Below the pieces are notes generated by a model. That model saw only the letters and a program-made list of their open reading frames with translations. It was not told the origin of the DNA and searched no databases. Position numbers and translations under genes: made by a program. From Pseudoalteromonas peptidolytica (lineage in GTDB: Bacteria > Pseudomonadota > Gammaproteobacteria > Enterobacterales > Alteromonadaceae), in NCBI RefSeq assembly GCF_012641745.1, contig NZ_WEHZ01000007.1, positions 62,001-126,000 on the forward strand: a stretch of 64,000 bases of DNA. Direction: 5' to 3'. Positions 35,587-46,311 of this stretch are shown here, piece by piece; within the stretch, counting starts at the first letter, position 1; the number at the start of each line of letters is the position of its first letter.

Positions 35587-38500
35587 ATGAATAAGCTCTT
35601 TTATGTTATTACCGTTATAGCAATAGTGCTACAGACTGCAAAAGCGGAAGATATAGAACTTTATGTTAAACACAATGTGTCAACTCGGGAGCAGCCGAGA
35701 GTTTTGATGCTTTTTGATACCTCAGGCAGTATGGCTTGGGATTCACAAAATGGTAAAACCTGCTATGAACGCTACTCCTACAGGTATCGAGGGCGCTGGC
35801 GGTATGGCTATCGAGAGGCCGAGTGCTTTAACGGTAGTAATTGCTACCAAGCTAACCAATATAACCAAGCTGTTCAAGGTTGTGCCGATAGCCGTTTAAA
35901 GGTTGCTAAAGACGCCATGCGTAACTTAGTAACTAAGAATGATGACATTCAATTTGGCTTATCTCGTCTGTATTCATCAAGTGGTGGATATATTTTAAAT
36001 GGCATTGGCAGCAGCCAGTCTGATATTGTAGATAAAATAAACGCCTTGCCAGCATCGGGGTCAACTCCGCTATCAGAAACGCTGTGGGAGCTTTATAACT
36101 ACTTAAAAGGCGGAGATGTATATTGGGGAGAGAATGGTGGCTATGACCGAGATAGAAGTATTGAAAGTGGTGGTGATTACATTTCTGCATTTAAGCGTCA
36201 GCCCGGTGCAGAAGAGCGCTGTGATACATCTGTAAATTTGATCTTGATGACAGATGGCGATCCAACTAGTGATACCGACTCGAATAATAGCATAGTCAAT
36301 GAGTATTATTCTGTGTATGGCGCATATCCGGATTATTTTGATGTAAATGCAGGCTCTGGCGTTACCAGAAACTACTTACCAGCATTAGCAAAAGCCATGC
36401 GTGGTACTTCGCAGGTAAAGGTTGACTTATATCCGACTACCCCAGATGAACATGATTTTGCACGTGTATTTACCATTGGATTTGGTAATGGGATGTCAGA
36501 GCTAGGTAAGAATTTACTTGCTGAAACCGCAGAGCAGGGCGGTGGACAATACCTACATGCTAATAGCGCAAATGAGTTGTCAGACGTACTAAAAACTACC
36601 ATCACCAACATTCGTAACATTAGCGCTAGCTTCAGCTCGCCAACCGTTTCTGCTAATGCAGAAGATCAAACGCAAACTGGTGATGCGCTTTATTATACTT
36701 TGTTCAAACCTGAAACTCATACACGCTGGCGTGGTAACTTAAAAAAGCTAAAGTTTGAGAACAAGAAGATAATTGGCCAAGAGAAAACGTCAGCAATTGA
36801 CAGCAAAGGAGCCATTTCAACTAACGTTACAACCTACTGGTCTGAACCAGGCTCAAAAGATGGTAACAATATAGAAAAAGGCGGAGTAAATTACGCGCTT
36901 CAAAATCAGATCAGCAGAAAAGTACTATCTGATTTTGGTGGCAGTGCACTGGTTAGTTTTACCTATACTAATGGTAAAAATACCTACGGAGATCATGCTA
37001 GTTTAGCTTCAGCTATGGAGATGAGTGGGGCAAGTGAGGGCCAATTACAAGAAGTTTTTGATTGGGCGATGGGTCAAGATGTTGACGATGATGATGGCGA
37101 CAGTAACCGCTCAGAAAGAAGAGCGGATATTTTCGCCGATCCACTTCACTCAAAGCCTGCTACGGTTGACTATGGTAATGGAGACGTCCGTATTCTCGTC
37201 GGTACGAATGCTGGTATGCTGCATATGTTTAAAGACAGTGGTAATAGTGTTAGTGAGAGCTGGGCGTTTATTCCTGGAGAGCTGCTGCCAGTCTTAAACT
37301 CAGTTAAGACACAAAAACCAGAAACAAAAATTTATGGGGTCGATGGTCCAATTACGACTTATTTTCATGACCTAAATAAGAACCACAAAGTAGATAATGG
37401 TGATAAAGTCTGGGCGTTTGTTGGTTTGCGACGCGGCGGGAATGAGTATTATGGCTTTGATATTACCGACCCTGATTCGCCTAAATTATTGTGGGGTGGG
37501 CCTATTTCTGGTGACAAGACCAAGTTTAATCACCTAGGGCAAACGTGGTCGAAGCCGGTTGTTTCTTTTATTGAAAAACAAAAAGAAAGGCCTGTATTAA
37601 TATTCGCCGCGGGTTATAACACGAATAAAGATAATGTCTCGAGATCAGAAGATAAAGACAATAAGGGCGTAGGGCTTTACATGGTTGATATTATGTCTAG
37701 CAATGCTGATATTGTTTGGTCACTAACAGGTGATGCTTTTAAAGGAAAGCATAGTATCGTAGCGGAGCCAACACTGACTGACTCTGATTATGATGGCTTT
37801 GTTGACAGAATATATTTGGCCGACACCGCAGGTAGTATTTGGAGAATTGATATTCCTGGTCCAAATCCCAATGATAGCGACGAGCCTTGGACACACTTTG
37901 AGCTTGCCCGTTTAGGCAGCTCCGCAGCTGATCAAGATAGGCGTTTTTTCTATCGCCCGACTGTGGCAAGGACATTCTATAGCCAAGTCACAAAGACAGT
38001 GAACAGAGACAATGTTAATGATACTCGAATCGATAGGAAAGACACGCCATTTGACGCTATTGTCATTGGTAGTGGTAACCGTTCCAAACCAACAGATTCA
38101 AGTGTGACTGACTATTTATTTATGATCCGAGATATACACACCAAAACACAGTCGTTCGTTAATGATATTCCCGAACCCATTTTGGTTGAAGAGTTAATGG
38201 AAATGAAAAACGACCCATTTGGTAATGCTGTTAGCGATCTAAATACATTTATCAACCTAGAGGTAGAGCTTAGTAAATTTAAAGGTTGGAAATATCAGCT
38301 ATCCGGCGGCGAAAAGTCCTTAGCTGCGACAACAGTTATTGGTGGAGTTGCATATTATACTTCCTTTACGCCAGCTGATCAGACAACACAACAGTGCACA
38401 TTGACAGGTGGTAAAGGACAGCTTTATATGTTTCATCTTCATTATGGAACAGGTAAAACCTATATTACATCACAAGACTTACCTGATACACCGACCATGA

Positions 38501-38712
38501 TCGTGAGAGAAAACGTGGTTTATATCCCAGGTCCTGGTATTGAAGCCGGTCCTGATGCAAGTACGCCATTTGCGCCACCAAGTATTCCGAGTGAGCCGGT
38601 TCCTGTCGTCGGAGAAAATGGTTTAATCGAAATTTTTAAAAGTAAAAGTACAGGAATAAGAACTAGGCAGCTTTACATCTATAAACGGGAAGAAAGTGAT
38701 GAGAAAAATTAA
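35587..38712 (+). CDS. pilY1: PilY1-like type IV pilus tip adhesin
   Basis: This is a secreted pilus-tip protein of about 1041 aa. ATG 35587 is chosen because it begins a Sec signal peptide (MNKLFYVITVIAIVLQTAKA), although the frame is open from 35548. A von Willebrand A-like domain starts with the MIDAS motif DTSGSM near residue 44 and contains LILMTDGDPTSDTDSN. The C-terminal half is the PilY1 beta-propeller, with a calcium-loop-like DSDYDGFVDRIY near residue 732. It promotes pilus extension and adhesion. The Tyr/Arg-rich stretch near 63-80 is unusual. Its end overlaps pilE. Confidence 0.93.
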   Translation: MNKLFYVITVIAIVLQTAKAEDIELYVKHNVSTREQPRVLMLFDTSGSMAWDSQNGKTCYERYSYRYRGRWRYGYREAECFNGSNCYQANQYNQAVQGCADSRLKVAKDAMRNLVTKNDDIQFGLSRLYSSSGGYILNGIGSSQSDIVDKINALPASGSTPLSETLWELYNYLKGGDVYWGENGGYDRDRSIESGGDYISAFKRQPGAEERCDTSVNLILMTDGDPTSDTDSNNSIVNEYYSVYGAYPDYFDVNAGSGVTRNYLPALAKAMRGTSQVKVDLYPTTPDEHDFARVFTIGFGNGMSELGKNLLAETAEQGGGQYLHANSANELSDVLKTTITNIRNISASFSSPTVSANAEDQTQTGDALYYTLFKPETHTRWRGNLKKLKFENKKIIGQEKTSAIDSKGAISTNVTTYWSEPGSKDGNNIEKGGVNYALQNQISRKVLSDFGGSALVSFTYTNGKNTYGDHASLASAMEMSGASEGQLQEVFDWAMGQDVDDDDGDSNRSERRADIFADPLHSKPATVDYGNGDVRILVGTNAGMLHMFKDSGNSVSESWAFIPGELLPVLNSVKTQKPETKIYGVDGPITTYFHDLNKNHKVDNGDKVWAFVGLRRGGNEYYGFDITDPDSPKLLWGGPISGDKTKFNHLGQTWSKPVVSFIEKQKERPVLIFAAGYNTNKDNVSRSEDKDNKGVGLYMVDIMSSNADIVWSLTGDAFKGKHSIVAEPTLTDSDYDGFVDRIYLADTAGSIWRIDIPGPNPNDSDEPWTHFELARLGSSAADQDRRFFYRPTVARTFYSQVTKTVNRDNVNDTRIDRKDTPFDAIVIGSGNRSKPTDSSVTDYLFMIRDIHTKTQSFVNDIPEPILVEELMEMKNDPFGNAVSDLNTFINLEVELSKFKGWKYQLSGGEKSLAATTVIGGVAYYTSFTPADQTTQQCTLTGGKGQLYMFHLHYGTGKTYITSQDLPDTPTMIVRENVVYIPGPGIEAGPDASTPFAPPSIPSEPVPVVGENGLIEIFKSKSTGIRTRQLYIYKREESDEKN

Positions 38713-39136
38713 CGGGCTACCTCATAATCGTCAGGGCTTTACGTTAATCGAAGTCATGATAGTGGTGGTAATAATTGGCATCATGTCAGCTATAGCGTAC
38801 CCTAATTATACTGACTACGTCAGACGAGGTGCACGTGCTGAGGCGATGACTGTGTTGCTCGATGCAGCAAATAAGCAAGAACAGTTTTTTGTTGATAATC
38901 GTCGCTACTCCAATGATTTAGGTGCAATAGGAGTACCTCGGGAAACAGGTAATGGTTACTTTGTTATTACCTTACAAAATGTCACTGTAGATACATTCAG
39001 GGTTGTTGCAACTGCAACTGCGGGCCCAGTAAGAGGAGACCAAGAATGTCCAGCACTAACAATTGACGAGCTTGGTGTGCGTGGCGTAGCTGGCGTAGTA
39101 GGGCAAGCCCAAATTGATCGTTGTTGGGAGCGATAA
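38699..39136 (+). CDS. pilE: Type IV pilus minor pilin PilE
   Basis: This 145-aa prepilin has the type III signal RQGFTLIEVMIVVVIIGIM, then SAIAYPNYTDYVRRGARAEAM, typical of PilE. A C-terminal disulfide pair is likely (CPAL ... DRCWER). A GTG at 38696 is possible, but ATG 38699 has GGGAAG 6 nt upstream. It overlaps the pilY1 stop by 14 nt. It ends the operon and converges with the FimT-like genes. Confidence 0.9.
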   Translation: MRKINGLPHNRQGFTLIEVMIVVVIIGIMSAIAYPNYTDYVRRGARAEAMTVLLDAANKQEQFFVDNRRYSNDLGAIGVPRETGNGYFVITLQNVTVDTFRVVATATAGPVRGDQECPALTIDELGVRGVAGVVGQAQIDRCWER

Positions 39137-39145
39137 GCACACATC

Positions 39146-39169
39146 ATGAGGGAGATGTCACTCCCTCAT
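39146..39169. terminator. Hairpin between pilE and convergent fimT-like gene
   Basis: ATGAGGGAG (39146-39154) pairs with CTCCCTCAT (39161-39169) around a 6-nt loop and overlaps the stop codon of the fimT-like gene. No U-tract; may act on both strands. Confidence 0.45.
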
Positions 39170-39672
39170 TGATTACACTTCTCAGTATCTTTAAGTGTAC
39201 TACGTCCAGTGTAACTAACTGATAGTGCAAGTCCTGATGTATTGCTACTATTGCAGTAAATAAACGTACCATTATATAACCCTGCAAGGTGGCCAAAACG
39301 GCGAAATACCACAGCATGGCGAGGATAAACTAATGTATCTCCACGCGCTGTTGAGTCAAATACACTTAACTTAACGTCTTTACCTGTAAAAATACCTACA
39401 GGGTAATAGTCTACAAATATCGTAATAGACTTATGCCAATCACGTTTGTCGCAACGGTCTTTGTTTAAGGGGCAAAGTGTGACAGTCGCATCATTAGCAA
39501 CAGCTTTAATACGAGCAAAGTTAATTGCACGCCTTAATGCCTCTAACTTAAATTCAGCATTGTTAGCGCGTAACGACGAACTAAGAAATGGTAGCGTCAA
39601 CGCGCTAACAATAAGAATAATGGTGATGCAAACTAAGCTTTCTAAAAGTGAGAAACCAAATTGACGACGCAT
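39166..39672 (-). CDS. FimT/GspH-family pseudopilin, first
   Basis: This 168-aa prepilin-like protein has the signal QFGFSLLESLVCITIILIVSALTLPF and a GspH/FimT core (RRAINFARIKAVANDATVTLCPLNKDRCDKRDW) with paired cysteines. Proteins of this class are minor pilins. It lies head to tail with a second family member and on the strand opposite to pilVWXY1E, whereas in Pseudomonas fimT and fimU precede pilV on the same strand. FimT versus FimU cannot be decided by eye. AAAGGA lies close to the start. Confidence 0.85.
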   Translation of the reverse strand: MRRQFGFSLLESLVCITIILIVSALTLPFLSSSLRANNAEFKLEALRRAINFARIKAVANDATVTLCPLNKDRCDKRDWHKSITIFVDYYPVGIFTGKDVKLSVFDSTARGDTLVYPRHAVVFRRFGHLAGLYNGTFIYCNSSNTSGLALSVSYTGRSTLKDTEKCNQ

Positions 39673-39832
39673 ATCCTTTGCCTCGAAATGATCATATAAA
39701 GGAGCGTAGCGTCACTATGGCTAAAAACAAGGAAAGTGAAAAGCTTTCAAGTTAACTGACATGATGTCTAAACAGAAAATAGGCTGCCTGGTTACGTTAG
39801 TTGATTAACTCACTGTTTATTCCGAAATCAGG

Positions 39833-40369
39833 TTAATTACACTGATCCTCAGTATCGCCTCTATAGAGTGCTGTGCCAGCTTGAGACACACTAAGTTGTT
39901 GATTGTTATCTTCACTGCCCGGACAATAGGTGAAATTACCAGTAGCTGCGCCACTAAGTAGCCCACTAGAGTCAAATCTTAGGCGATTATCGCCAGAAAA
40001 TACCATATTATCACTGGTATTTACGACTTCCATTACTCTGTGAAGCGTATCATTATTGTTAAATTGGCCGTCATTATTCCTATCGACAAAAACGGAAATT
40101 CGGTTTGTTGCCCAATCATCTGCACAAGCGAACGGAGCCCGGTTTTGTATACTTTCAGGGGGAGCTGGGCATAGAATGACAATCTCATCAGACGCTGTAG
40201 CTTTGACGCGAGCAAAGGCAATATTTCGCTGTAACTCCTGTAAAAAAGATTGCGCGCGGTCACGTTGCAACAGGTTGCCATCAAAGCTAAATGAAACAGC
40301 TAATACAATTGCTAAAATGGCAATTGTTATCATAAGTTCTAACAGGTTGAATCCCGCTGATTGTTTCAT
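39833..40369 (-). CDS. FimT/GspH-family pseudopilin, second
   Basis: A 178-aa paralogue of the preceding gene, with the prepilin signal AGFNLLELMITIAILAIVLAVSF and the same core (QRNIAFARVKATASDEIVILCPAPPES, then RISVFVDRNNDGQFN). The frame is open to 40438, but ATG 40369 has GAGG 7 nt upstream and puts the signal in its usual place. Both genes share layout and the C-terminal pattern (YCPG..LSVSQAGTALYRGD), so they arose by duplication. About 160 nt separate them. Confidence 0.85.
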   Translation of the reverse strand: MKQSAGFNLLELMITIAILAIVLAVSFSFDGNLLQRDRAQSFLQELQRNIAFARVKATASDEIVILCPAPPESIQNRAPFACADDWATNRISVFVDRNNDGQFNNNDTLHRVMEVVNTSDNMVFSGDNRLRFDSSGLLSGAATGNFTYCPGSEDNNQQLSVSQAGTALYRGDTEDQCN

Positions 40370-40473
40370 TACTGCCTCACAACCAAAAATTAATAATTTA
40401 ATATTAGTATTATTGCGTGAAATCACCTCAACTTTCAATGTCTTTGTTTGCCTTGAACAGGTGTATTGTCTAA

Positions 40474-40845
<372 letters not shown>

Positions 40846-40869
40846 GCCAGTGAGTCGGCTATTGTAGTG

Positions 40870-40906
40870 TAGTCAGTCGCGACCAGTATGTAGTCGCGAC
40901 TGACTA
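40870..40906. terminator. 14-bp perfect inverted repeat between glnB and bamD
   Basis: A perfect 14-bp stem (40870-40883 with 40893-40906) around a 9-nt loop lies between the convergent glnB and bamD. No U-tract on either side, as at 1611-1649. Confidence 0.5.
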
Positions 40907-40912
40907 GTATAT

Positions 40913-41677
40913 CTATTTACTGCGTGGGTTAGCTGATTTTGCTTTTTTTACGTTTTCTGCAAGATCCTGTAACCCCAATTTACGGTAACTCTTTTCCATA
41001 ATATCAAAAGCTTGTTTTAGGTAACTACTTTGAGAGTAGTGTTCCACAACATATTTACCTCGATTAGCTGCTGCAAGGTACGCTTCACGTTCAAAGTAAT
41101 ATTCAGCTACTTTTAATTCATAACGCGCCATTTTGTTTAATAGCCAGACGATGCGCTTTTTGGCTTCTGGTGCATAAGGACTGTTGGGATAGTTTTTAAC
41201 GAGTGTGGTTAAATCTTGAAATGCTACACGAGTACGATTTGCGTCTCTGTCAGCCCTATCCACTCCAAAGTACTCCTGAAATGCGTTTTCATCAGCTTTG
41301 ATGCTTACAAGACCGCGCATGTAGTACATGTAATCAAGATCTTTATGGTTTGGATTTAAACGGATAAAGCGGTCAATTGTCGCTAGTGCTTGATCTGTGT
41401 TACCTGTTTGGTAATAAGCATAAACTAAGTCCATTTGAACTTGTCTTGCATATGGCCCAAAAGGGTATCTTGCGTTAATTGCGCCAAGTAACTCAATGGC
41501 GCGTGCATAAAGACCTGAATCTAAAGTTTGCTTTGCATCTTCATACAGTGCTTGTGCAGATTTGTTTGGTACGCGTTCTATATCTTCTTGTTCTGGTGCG
41601 GATGAACAGGCTGCCAAACCTAAAACAGACGCGGCTAACGCCAGCCTAAAGGCGTGTGTCCTTAAGTTTTTAATCAT
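40913..41677 (-). CDS. bamD: Outer membrane protein assembly factor BamD
   Basis: BamD is the essential lipoprotein of the BAM complex that inserts outer-membrane beta barrels. The 254-aa protein has the lipobox LAAC (Cys24), then TPR-like helices (SAQALYEDAKQTLDSGLYARAIELL, PFGPYARQVQMDLVYAYY, then AFQDLTTLVKNYPNSPYAPEA), colinear with E. coli YfiO. Divergent from rluD, same order as E. coli bamD/rluD/yfiH/clpB. Confidence 0.96.
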   Translation of the reverse strand: MIKNLRTHAFRLALAASVLGLAACSSAPEQEDIERVPNKSAQALYEDAKQTLDSGLYARAIELLGAINARYPFGPYARQVQMDLVYAYYQTGNTDQALATIDRFIRLNPNHKDLDYMYYMRGLVSIKADENAFQEYFGVDRADRDANRTRVAFQDLTTLVKNYPNSPYAPEAKKRIVWLLNKMARYELKVAEYYFEREAYLAAANRGKYVVEHYSQSSYLKQAFDIMEKSYRKLGLQDLAENVKKAKSANPRSK

Positions 41678-41800
41678 TTTATTTTACTACCTTTGTTTTC
41701 TTCGGCTAGGCCAACTCGGCAAAACCGAGTAAACTATGCATTTATACGATTCTAACCCAGTCGAGCACGGCTTGCACTGGTAAATTAGGTAAAGTTTCAG

Positions 41801-42778
41801 ATGTCAGAGCAAATTTCCCTCCAAGCGGAGGTTCCAGTCGAACTCGGTGGTAAACGTCTAGACCAAATATTGGCGCAATTGTTCCCGGATTTTTCTCGTT
41901 CAAGAATAAAAACTTGGATCCTTGAAGATAAGGTCACCGTCGATGGTGAAGTTTTCAACACGCCTCGTGAAAAGTTATTAGGTGGTGAAAGCGTCGCCAT
42001 TGAAACGGTAATTGAAGCCCAGCGTGAATACGAAGCGCAAGATATAGACCTAGACATCGTCTATGAAGATGATGATATTCTGGTGATAAATAAGCCGATG
42101 GGGTTGGTCGTTCATCCTGGTGCTGGTAACCCAGATGGCACAGTGTTAAATGCTCTGCTACACCATCACCCAGAAATCATTAACGTGCCTCGTGCTGGTA
42201 TAGTTCACCGTCTTGATAAAGACACGACCGGTCTAATGGTTGTGGCGAAAACCATCCAAGCGCAAACACATTTAGTAAAAAACTTACAGGCGCGTGAAAA
42301 CTTCACCCGTGAGTATGAAGCAATTTGTAACGGCACCATGACAGCTGGTGGCATGATTGAAAAGCCAATAGGGCGCCACGCTACAAAACGTACGCATATG
42401 GCGGTACATGAAATGGGTAAACCTGCTATTACGCACTACCGTGTTGCAGAAAAATTCCGTGCACATACTCGGCTTCGTCTGCGACTAGAAACGGGTAGAA
42501 CGCACCAAATTCGCGTGCATATGGCATATTTAAACCATCCACTGATTGGCGATCAGTTGTACGGTGGCCGTCCTCGCCCACCGAGAAATGCCACTCAAGG
42601 ACTTACAGAGCAGTTAAGAGCATTTAAACGTCAGGCGCTACATGCGATAAAGTTGAGTATCGCTCACCCAATTACGGGTGAGATGATGACATGGGAAGCG
42701 CCAGTGCCTGAAGATATGGTAAATCTGGTGACGGCGCTAAGAGAGGACACCAAAGAAAACCCAGACTTGACGCTGTAA
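41801..42778 (+). CDS. rluD: 23S rRNA pseudouridine(1911/1915/1917) synthase RluD
   Basis: RluD modifies helix 69 of 23S rRNA. The 325-aa protein has an N-terminal S4 domain (about 16-75, GGKRLDQILAQLFPDFSRSRIKTWI) and the catalytic Asp in HRLDKDTTGLMVVAK near residue 139. GRTHQIRVHMAYLNHPLIGD is the RluA-family block. It is followed directly by pgeF (1 nt apart). Divergent from bamD. Confidence 0.96.
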   Translation: MSEQISLQAEVPVELGGKRLDQILAQLFPDFSRSRIKTWILEDKVTVDGEVFNTPREKLLGGESVAIETVIEAQREYEAQDIDLDIVYEDDDILVINKPMGLVVHPGAGNPDGTVLNALLHHHPEIINVPRAGIVHRLDKDTTGLMVVAKTIQAQTHLVKNLQARENFTREYEAICNGTMTAGGMIEKPIGRHATKRTHMAVHEMGKPAITHYRVAEKFRAHTRLRLRLETGRTHQIRVHMAYLNHPLIGDQLYGGRPRPPRNATQGLTEQLRAFKRQALHAIKLSIAHPITGEMMTWEAPVPEDMVNLVTALREDTKENPDLTL

Positions 42779-42779
42779 G

Positions 42780-43496
42780 ATGCAGCTAGCTCAGTGGCCA
42801 CTTTCTCAACTTGTTGGGACACTATCGACAACGCGCGAAGGTGGTGTTTCTCTACCGCCTTTCGACAGTTTTAATCTTGCCTCTCATGTTGGCGATAATG
42901 CCGAACATGTTGCAGAAAACCGTCGAATTTTGCATGGTTACGTTGCCAACCCCATTGTTTGGCTTGAACAAGTCCATGGCGCTGAGGTTGTGGTGGTTGA
43001 TGAGCAGTTTGAGGCGGCGCAAGTCCATCAAGCAGATGCAATCTATACGCGCTTACGGCAAACGCCTCTAGCTATCATGACGGCAGACTGTTTGCCGATC
43101 TTGTTGGCATCAGAAAGTGGCGAAGAAGTAGCAGCTATCCATGGTGGCTGGAAGCCGCTCGCTGCTGGTATTATTGCAAATACACTTGCTAAGTTTCGTT
43201 GTGCCCCTGAAGAAATTCACGCATGGTTTGGCCCTGCAATAGGACCTGATGCTTTTGAAGTGGGTGAAGATGTAGTAGATGCGTTCGAAGCACAAAAAAG
43301 TACGGCCTTTAAAGCTACAAAAAAGGGTAAGTACCTTGGTAATATTTTTGCGCTTGCTGAAACACTATTGCGCCAACAAGGTGTTATAAAATGCTACGGT
43401 GAGAGACACTGTACAGTCAGTTTGCCTGAGCTGTACTTTTCTTATCGTAGAGACAACATAACAGGCCGTATGGCGACTTTGATTTGGCGCAAATAA
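42780..43496 (+). CDS. pgeF: Peptidoglycan editing factor PgeF (YfiH, laccase-fold)
   Basis: This 238-aa protein of the DUF152/laccase-domain family is reported to correct misincorporated amino acids in peptidoglycan precursors. The metal-site residues appear in QVHGAEV (His near 60), MTADCLPILL (Cys near 103) and AAIHGGWKPLAAGI (His near 120). It is 1 nt after rluD, with the two forming an operon as in E. coli. Confidence 0.93.
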   Translation: MQLAQWPLSQLVGTLSTTREGGVSLPPFDSFNLASHVGDNAEHVAENRRILHGYVANPIVWLEQVHGAEVVVVDEQFEAAQVHQADAIYTRLRQTPLAIMTADCLPILLASESGEEVAAIHGGWKPLAAGIIANTLAKFRCAPEEIHAWFGPAIGPDAFEVGEDVVDAFEAQKSTAFKATKKGKYLGNIFALAETLLRQQGVIKCYGERHCTVSLPELYFSYRRDNITGRMATLIWRK

Positions 43497-43520
43497 TCAG
43501 GTTAAATTATTACTTTAACG

Positions 43521-43550
43521 CTTGATCTTCGCTCCACTAATACCCATAAA
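43521..43550 (+). promoter_or_regulatory. Heat-shock (sigma-32) promoter of clpB
   Basis: CTTGATC (43521-43527), a 14-nt gap and ACCCATAAA (43542-43550) match the sigma-32 consensus CTTGAAA and CCCCAT closely. It lies about 40 nt before the clpB start, which is known to be heat-shock controlled in Gammaproteobacteria. Confidence 0.75.
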
Positions 43551-43586
43551 TAAGGTAATTCAATATTTTATATGGGTAAATAAATC

Positions 43587-46160
43587 ATGCGTTTAGATAG
43601 ATTTACAAGCAAATTTCAAGCTGCGCTTTCTGACGCGCAATCACTCGCGCTTGGGCGTGACCATCAATTTATTGAACCTGTTCATTTAATGTACGCTCTG
43701 CTACAGCAAAGTGGCTCAAGTGTACGAGCGTTATTGGCGCAAGCAGGTGTAAGCGCTGATGAACTCAATACCAAGCTATCTCAAGCCATTGAAAAACTAT
43801 TTAAGGTTGAAGGCGTAGGTGGAGATGTCCAGCTTTCGAATAACCTGATTTCACTTATCAATCTATGTGATAAATACGCTCAAAAACGCAAAGATAAATA
43901 TATTTCTAGTGAGCTTTTTGTTTTTGCGGCAGTTGAAGACAAAGGAGCTTTGGGTGAAATTTTCAAAACTTTGAATATTACCCAAGCAAAAATCGAGCAA
44001 GCGATTAAAGCGATCCGAGGCGGGCAGAAGGTTGACGATCCCAATGCAGAAGATACACGTCAAGCACTTGAGAAATTCACCGTTGACCTTACTGAGCGAG
44101 CCGAACAAGGTAAACTAGACCCGGTAATTGGTCGCGATGATGAAATTCGTCGCACCATTCAGGTGCTACAGCGCCGTACTAAAAATAACCCTGTACTTAT
44201 CGGTGAACCGGGTGTTGGTAAGACCGCTATCGTTGAGGGACTTGCACAACGTATTATCAACGGTGAGGTGCCAGAAGGGCTGAAAAATAAGCGTGTACTA
44301 TCACTGGATATGGGGGCGCTAGTCGCTGGTGCTAAATACCGTGGCGAATTTGAAGAGCGTTTAAAGTCGGTGTTAAACGAGCTTGCCAAAGAAGAGGGGC
44401 AAGTTATTCTGTTTATTGACGAAATTCACACTATGGTTGGGGCCGGAAAAACCGATGGTGCAATGGATGCTGGCAATATGCTCAAACCTGCACTTGCGCG
44501 TGGAGAGCTCCACTGCGTCGGAGCCACGACGCTCGACGAGTATCGACAATATATTGAAAAAGATGCTGCACTTGAGCGCCGCTTCCAAAAGGTATTTGTC
44601 GCAGAGCCAACCGTTGAAGACACTATTGCCATACTCCGTGGCTTAAAAGAGCGCTACGAACTTCATCATTCAGTCGATATTACTGATCCGGCGATCGTAG
44701 CTGCGGCGAACCTGTCACACCGTTATATTACGGATAGACAGCTTCCAGATAAAGCCATTGACTTAATTGATGAAGCCGGTTCATCAATTCGACTGCAAAT
44801 AGACTCAAAGCCGGAGCAATTAGATAGACTTGAACGTCGTATTATTCAACTGAAGTTGGAAGACAGTGCACTGGCCAAAGAAAAAGATGAAGCCAGCCAA
44901 AAGCGTCGAACCGAGATGCAAGCACTCATCAATGAATTAGAAATGGAGTATCGTGAGCTAGACGAAGTATGGAACGCTGAAAAAGCCTCGCTTCAGGGTA
45001 CACAAGTGATCAAAGCAGAGCTGGAACAAGCGCGGTTAGATTTAGAAGTCGCGCGCCGTGCAAGTGATTTACAACGTATGTCTGAGCTGCAATATGGCCG
45101 TATTCCTGAACTAGAGCGTAAGCTTGACTTGGCATCCCAAGCAGAGATGCAAGAAATGAGTCTACTGAAAAATCAGGTTGGCGAAGATGAAATTGCAGAA
45201 ATTCTCTCTCGCTGGACAGGGATCCCAGTGGCTAAAATGCTTCAAGGTGAACGTGAAAAATTACTCCAAATGGAAGATGAACTGCACAAAAAGGTCATTG
45301 GTCAAGATGAAGCGGTGAATGCGGTTGCCAATGCTATCCGCCGCTCTCGAGCTGGGCTTGCTGATCCTAATCGTCCAATTGGTTCGTTTTTATTTTTAGG
45401 CCCAACTGGTGTTGGTAAAACGGAGCTAACCAAAGCATTAGCCAACTTTATGTTTGATACCGAAGATGCCATGGTGCGGATTGATATGTCTGAATTTATG
45501 GAAAAGCATTCGGTGGCAAGGTTGGTAGGTGCGCCTCCGGGTTACGTTGGTTATGAAGAAGGTGGATATTTAACTGAAGCGGTGCGTCGCCGTCCGTACT
45601 CGGTGGTGTTACTTGATGAAGTAGAAAAAGCTCACCCTGATGTGTTTAACATCTTACTGCAAGTCTTGGATGATGGTCGCTTAACTGACGGACAAGGGCG
45701 TACGGTAGACTTTAAAAACTCAGTGATCATCATGACTTCAAACTTAGGCTCAGATGTAATTCAAGAGCAGGCCGGTAGTAATGATTACGCCGCACTTAAA
45801 GAGCGGGTGATGGCAGTGTTGGCAAATCAATTTAGACCGGAGTTTATTAACCGGATTGATGAAACCGTTGTGTTCCACCCGTTAGTTAATGAGCATATTA
45901 AAGAGATAGCGAGTATCCAATTAGCGCGATTAAGCCAGCGCTTAACGCAAAGAGGTTTTGTGCTTGAACTAAGTGACGCTGCGCTTGATAAAATTGCTGC
46001 AAGTGGTTTTGATCCAGTCTATGGTGCGCGGCCATTAAAACGTGCTGTACAACAGTACATTGAAAACCCGCTGGCACAGGATTTATTACAAGGTAAATTT
46101 GTGACAGGAGATACTATCAAAGTCGATGTAGTGGATGACCAAATCGTTTTTAATCATTAA
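43587..46160 (+). CDS. clpB: ATP-dependent disaggregase ClpB
   Basis: ClpB rescues aggregated proteins together with DnaK. The 857-aa length is standard. An N-terminal repeat domain (about 1-145) is followed by AAA-1 with Walker A GEPGVGKT near residue 206, the coiled-coil M domain (about 400-525), AAA-2 with Walker A GPTGVGKT near 606, and the sensor region [17 protein letters not shown] near the end. A sigma-32 promoter precedes it and a strong terminator follows. Confidence 0.98.
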   Translation: MRLDRFTSKFQAALSDAQSLALGRDHQFIEPVHLMYALLQQSGSSVRALLAQAGVSADELNTKLSQAIEKLFKVEGVGGDVQLSNNLISLINLCDKYAQKRKDKYISSELFVFAAVEDKGALGEIFKTLNITQAKIEQAIKAIRGGQKVDDPNAEDTRQALEKFTVDLTERAEQGKLDPVIGRDDEIRRTIQVLQRRTKNNPVLIGEPGVGKTAIVEGLAQRIINGEVPEGLKNKRVLSLDMGALVAGAKYRGEFEERLKSVLNELAKEEGQVILFIDEIHTMVGAGKTDGAMDAGNMLKPALARGELHCVGATTLDEYRQYIEKDAALERRFQKVFVAEPTVEDTIAILRGLKERYELHHSVDITDPAIVAAANLSHRYITDRQLPDKAIDLIDEAGSSIRLQIDSKPEQLDRLERRIIQLKLEDSALAKEKDEASQKRRTEMQALINELEMEYRELDEVWNAEKASLQGTQVIKAELEQARLDLEVARRASDLQRMSELQYGRIPELERKLDLASQAEMQEMSLLKNQVGEDEIAEILSRWTGIPVAKMLQGEREKLLQMEDELHKKVIGQDEAVNAVANAIRRSRAGLADPNRPIGSFLFLGPTGVGKTELTKALANFMFDTEDAMVRIDMSEFMEKHSVARLVGAPPGYVGYEEGGYLTEAVRRRPYSVVLLDEVEKAHPDVFNILLQVLDDGRLTDGQGRTVDFKNSVIIMTSNLGSDVIQEQAGSNDYAALKERVMAVLANQFRPEFINRIDETVVFHPLVNEHIKEIASIQLARLSQRLTQRGFVLELSDAALDKIAASGFDPVYGARPLKRAVQQYIENPLAQDLLQGKFVTGDTIKVDVVDDQIVFNH

Positions 46161-46205
46161 CCGAGATTTGGATAAAGCATAAACTATCCACCACTAACAG
46201 TATAC

Positions 46206-46241
46206 AAACGCGCTTGCTGGAGTAAGGCAAGCGCGTTTTTC
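46206..46241 (+). terminator. Terminator of clpB
   Basis: AACGCGCTTGC and GCAAGCGCGTT pair over 11 bp around a 9-nt loop, followed by TTT. A strong intrinsic terminator 47 nt after the clpB stop. Confidence 0.88.
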
Positions 46242-46311
46242 ATTGTTGTAAATTGCGTCTTCTTTCGCGTATTCTAAAAAACAACAAGCTCTCTCTAAAA
46301 CTGAATCTCTT

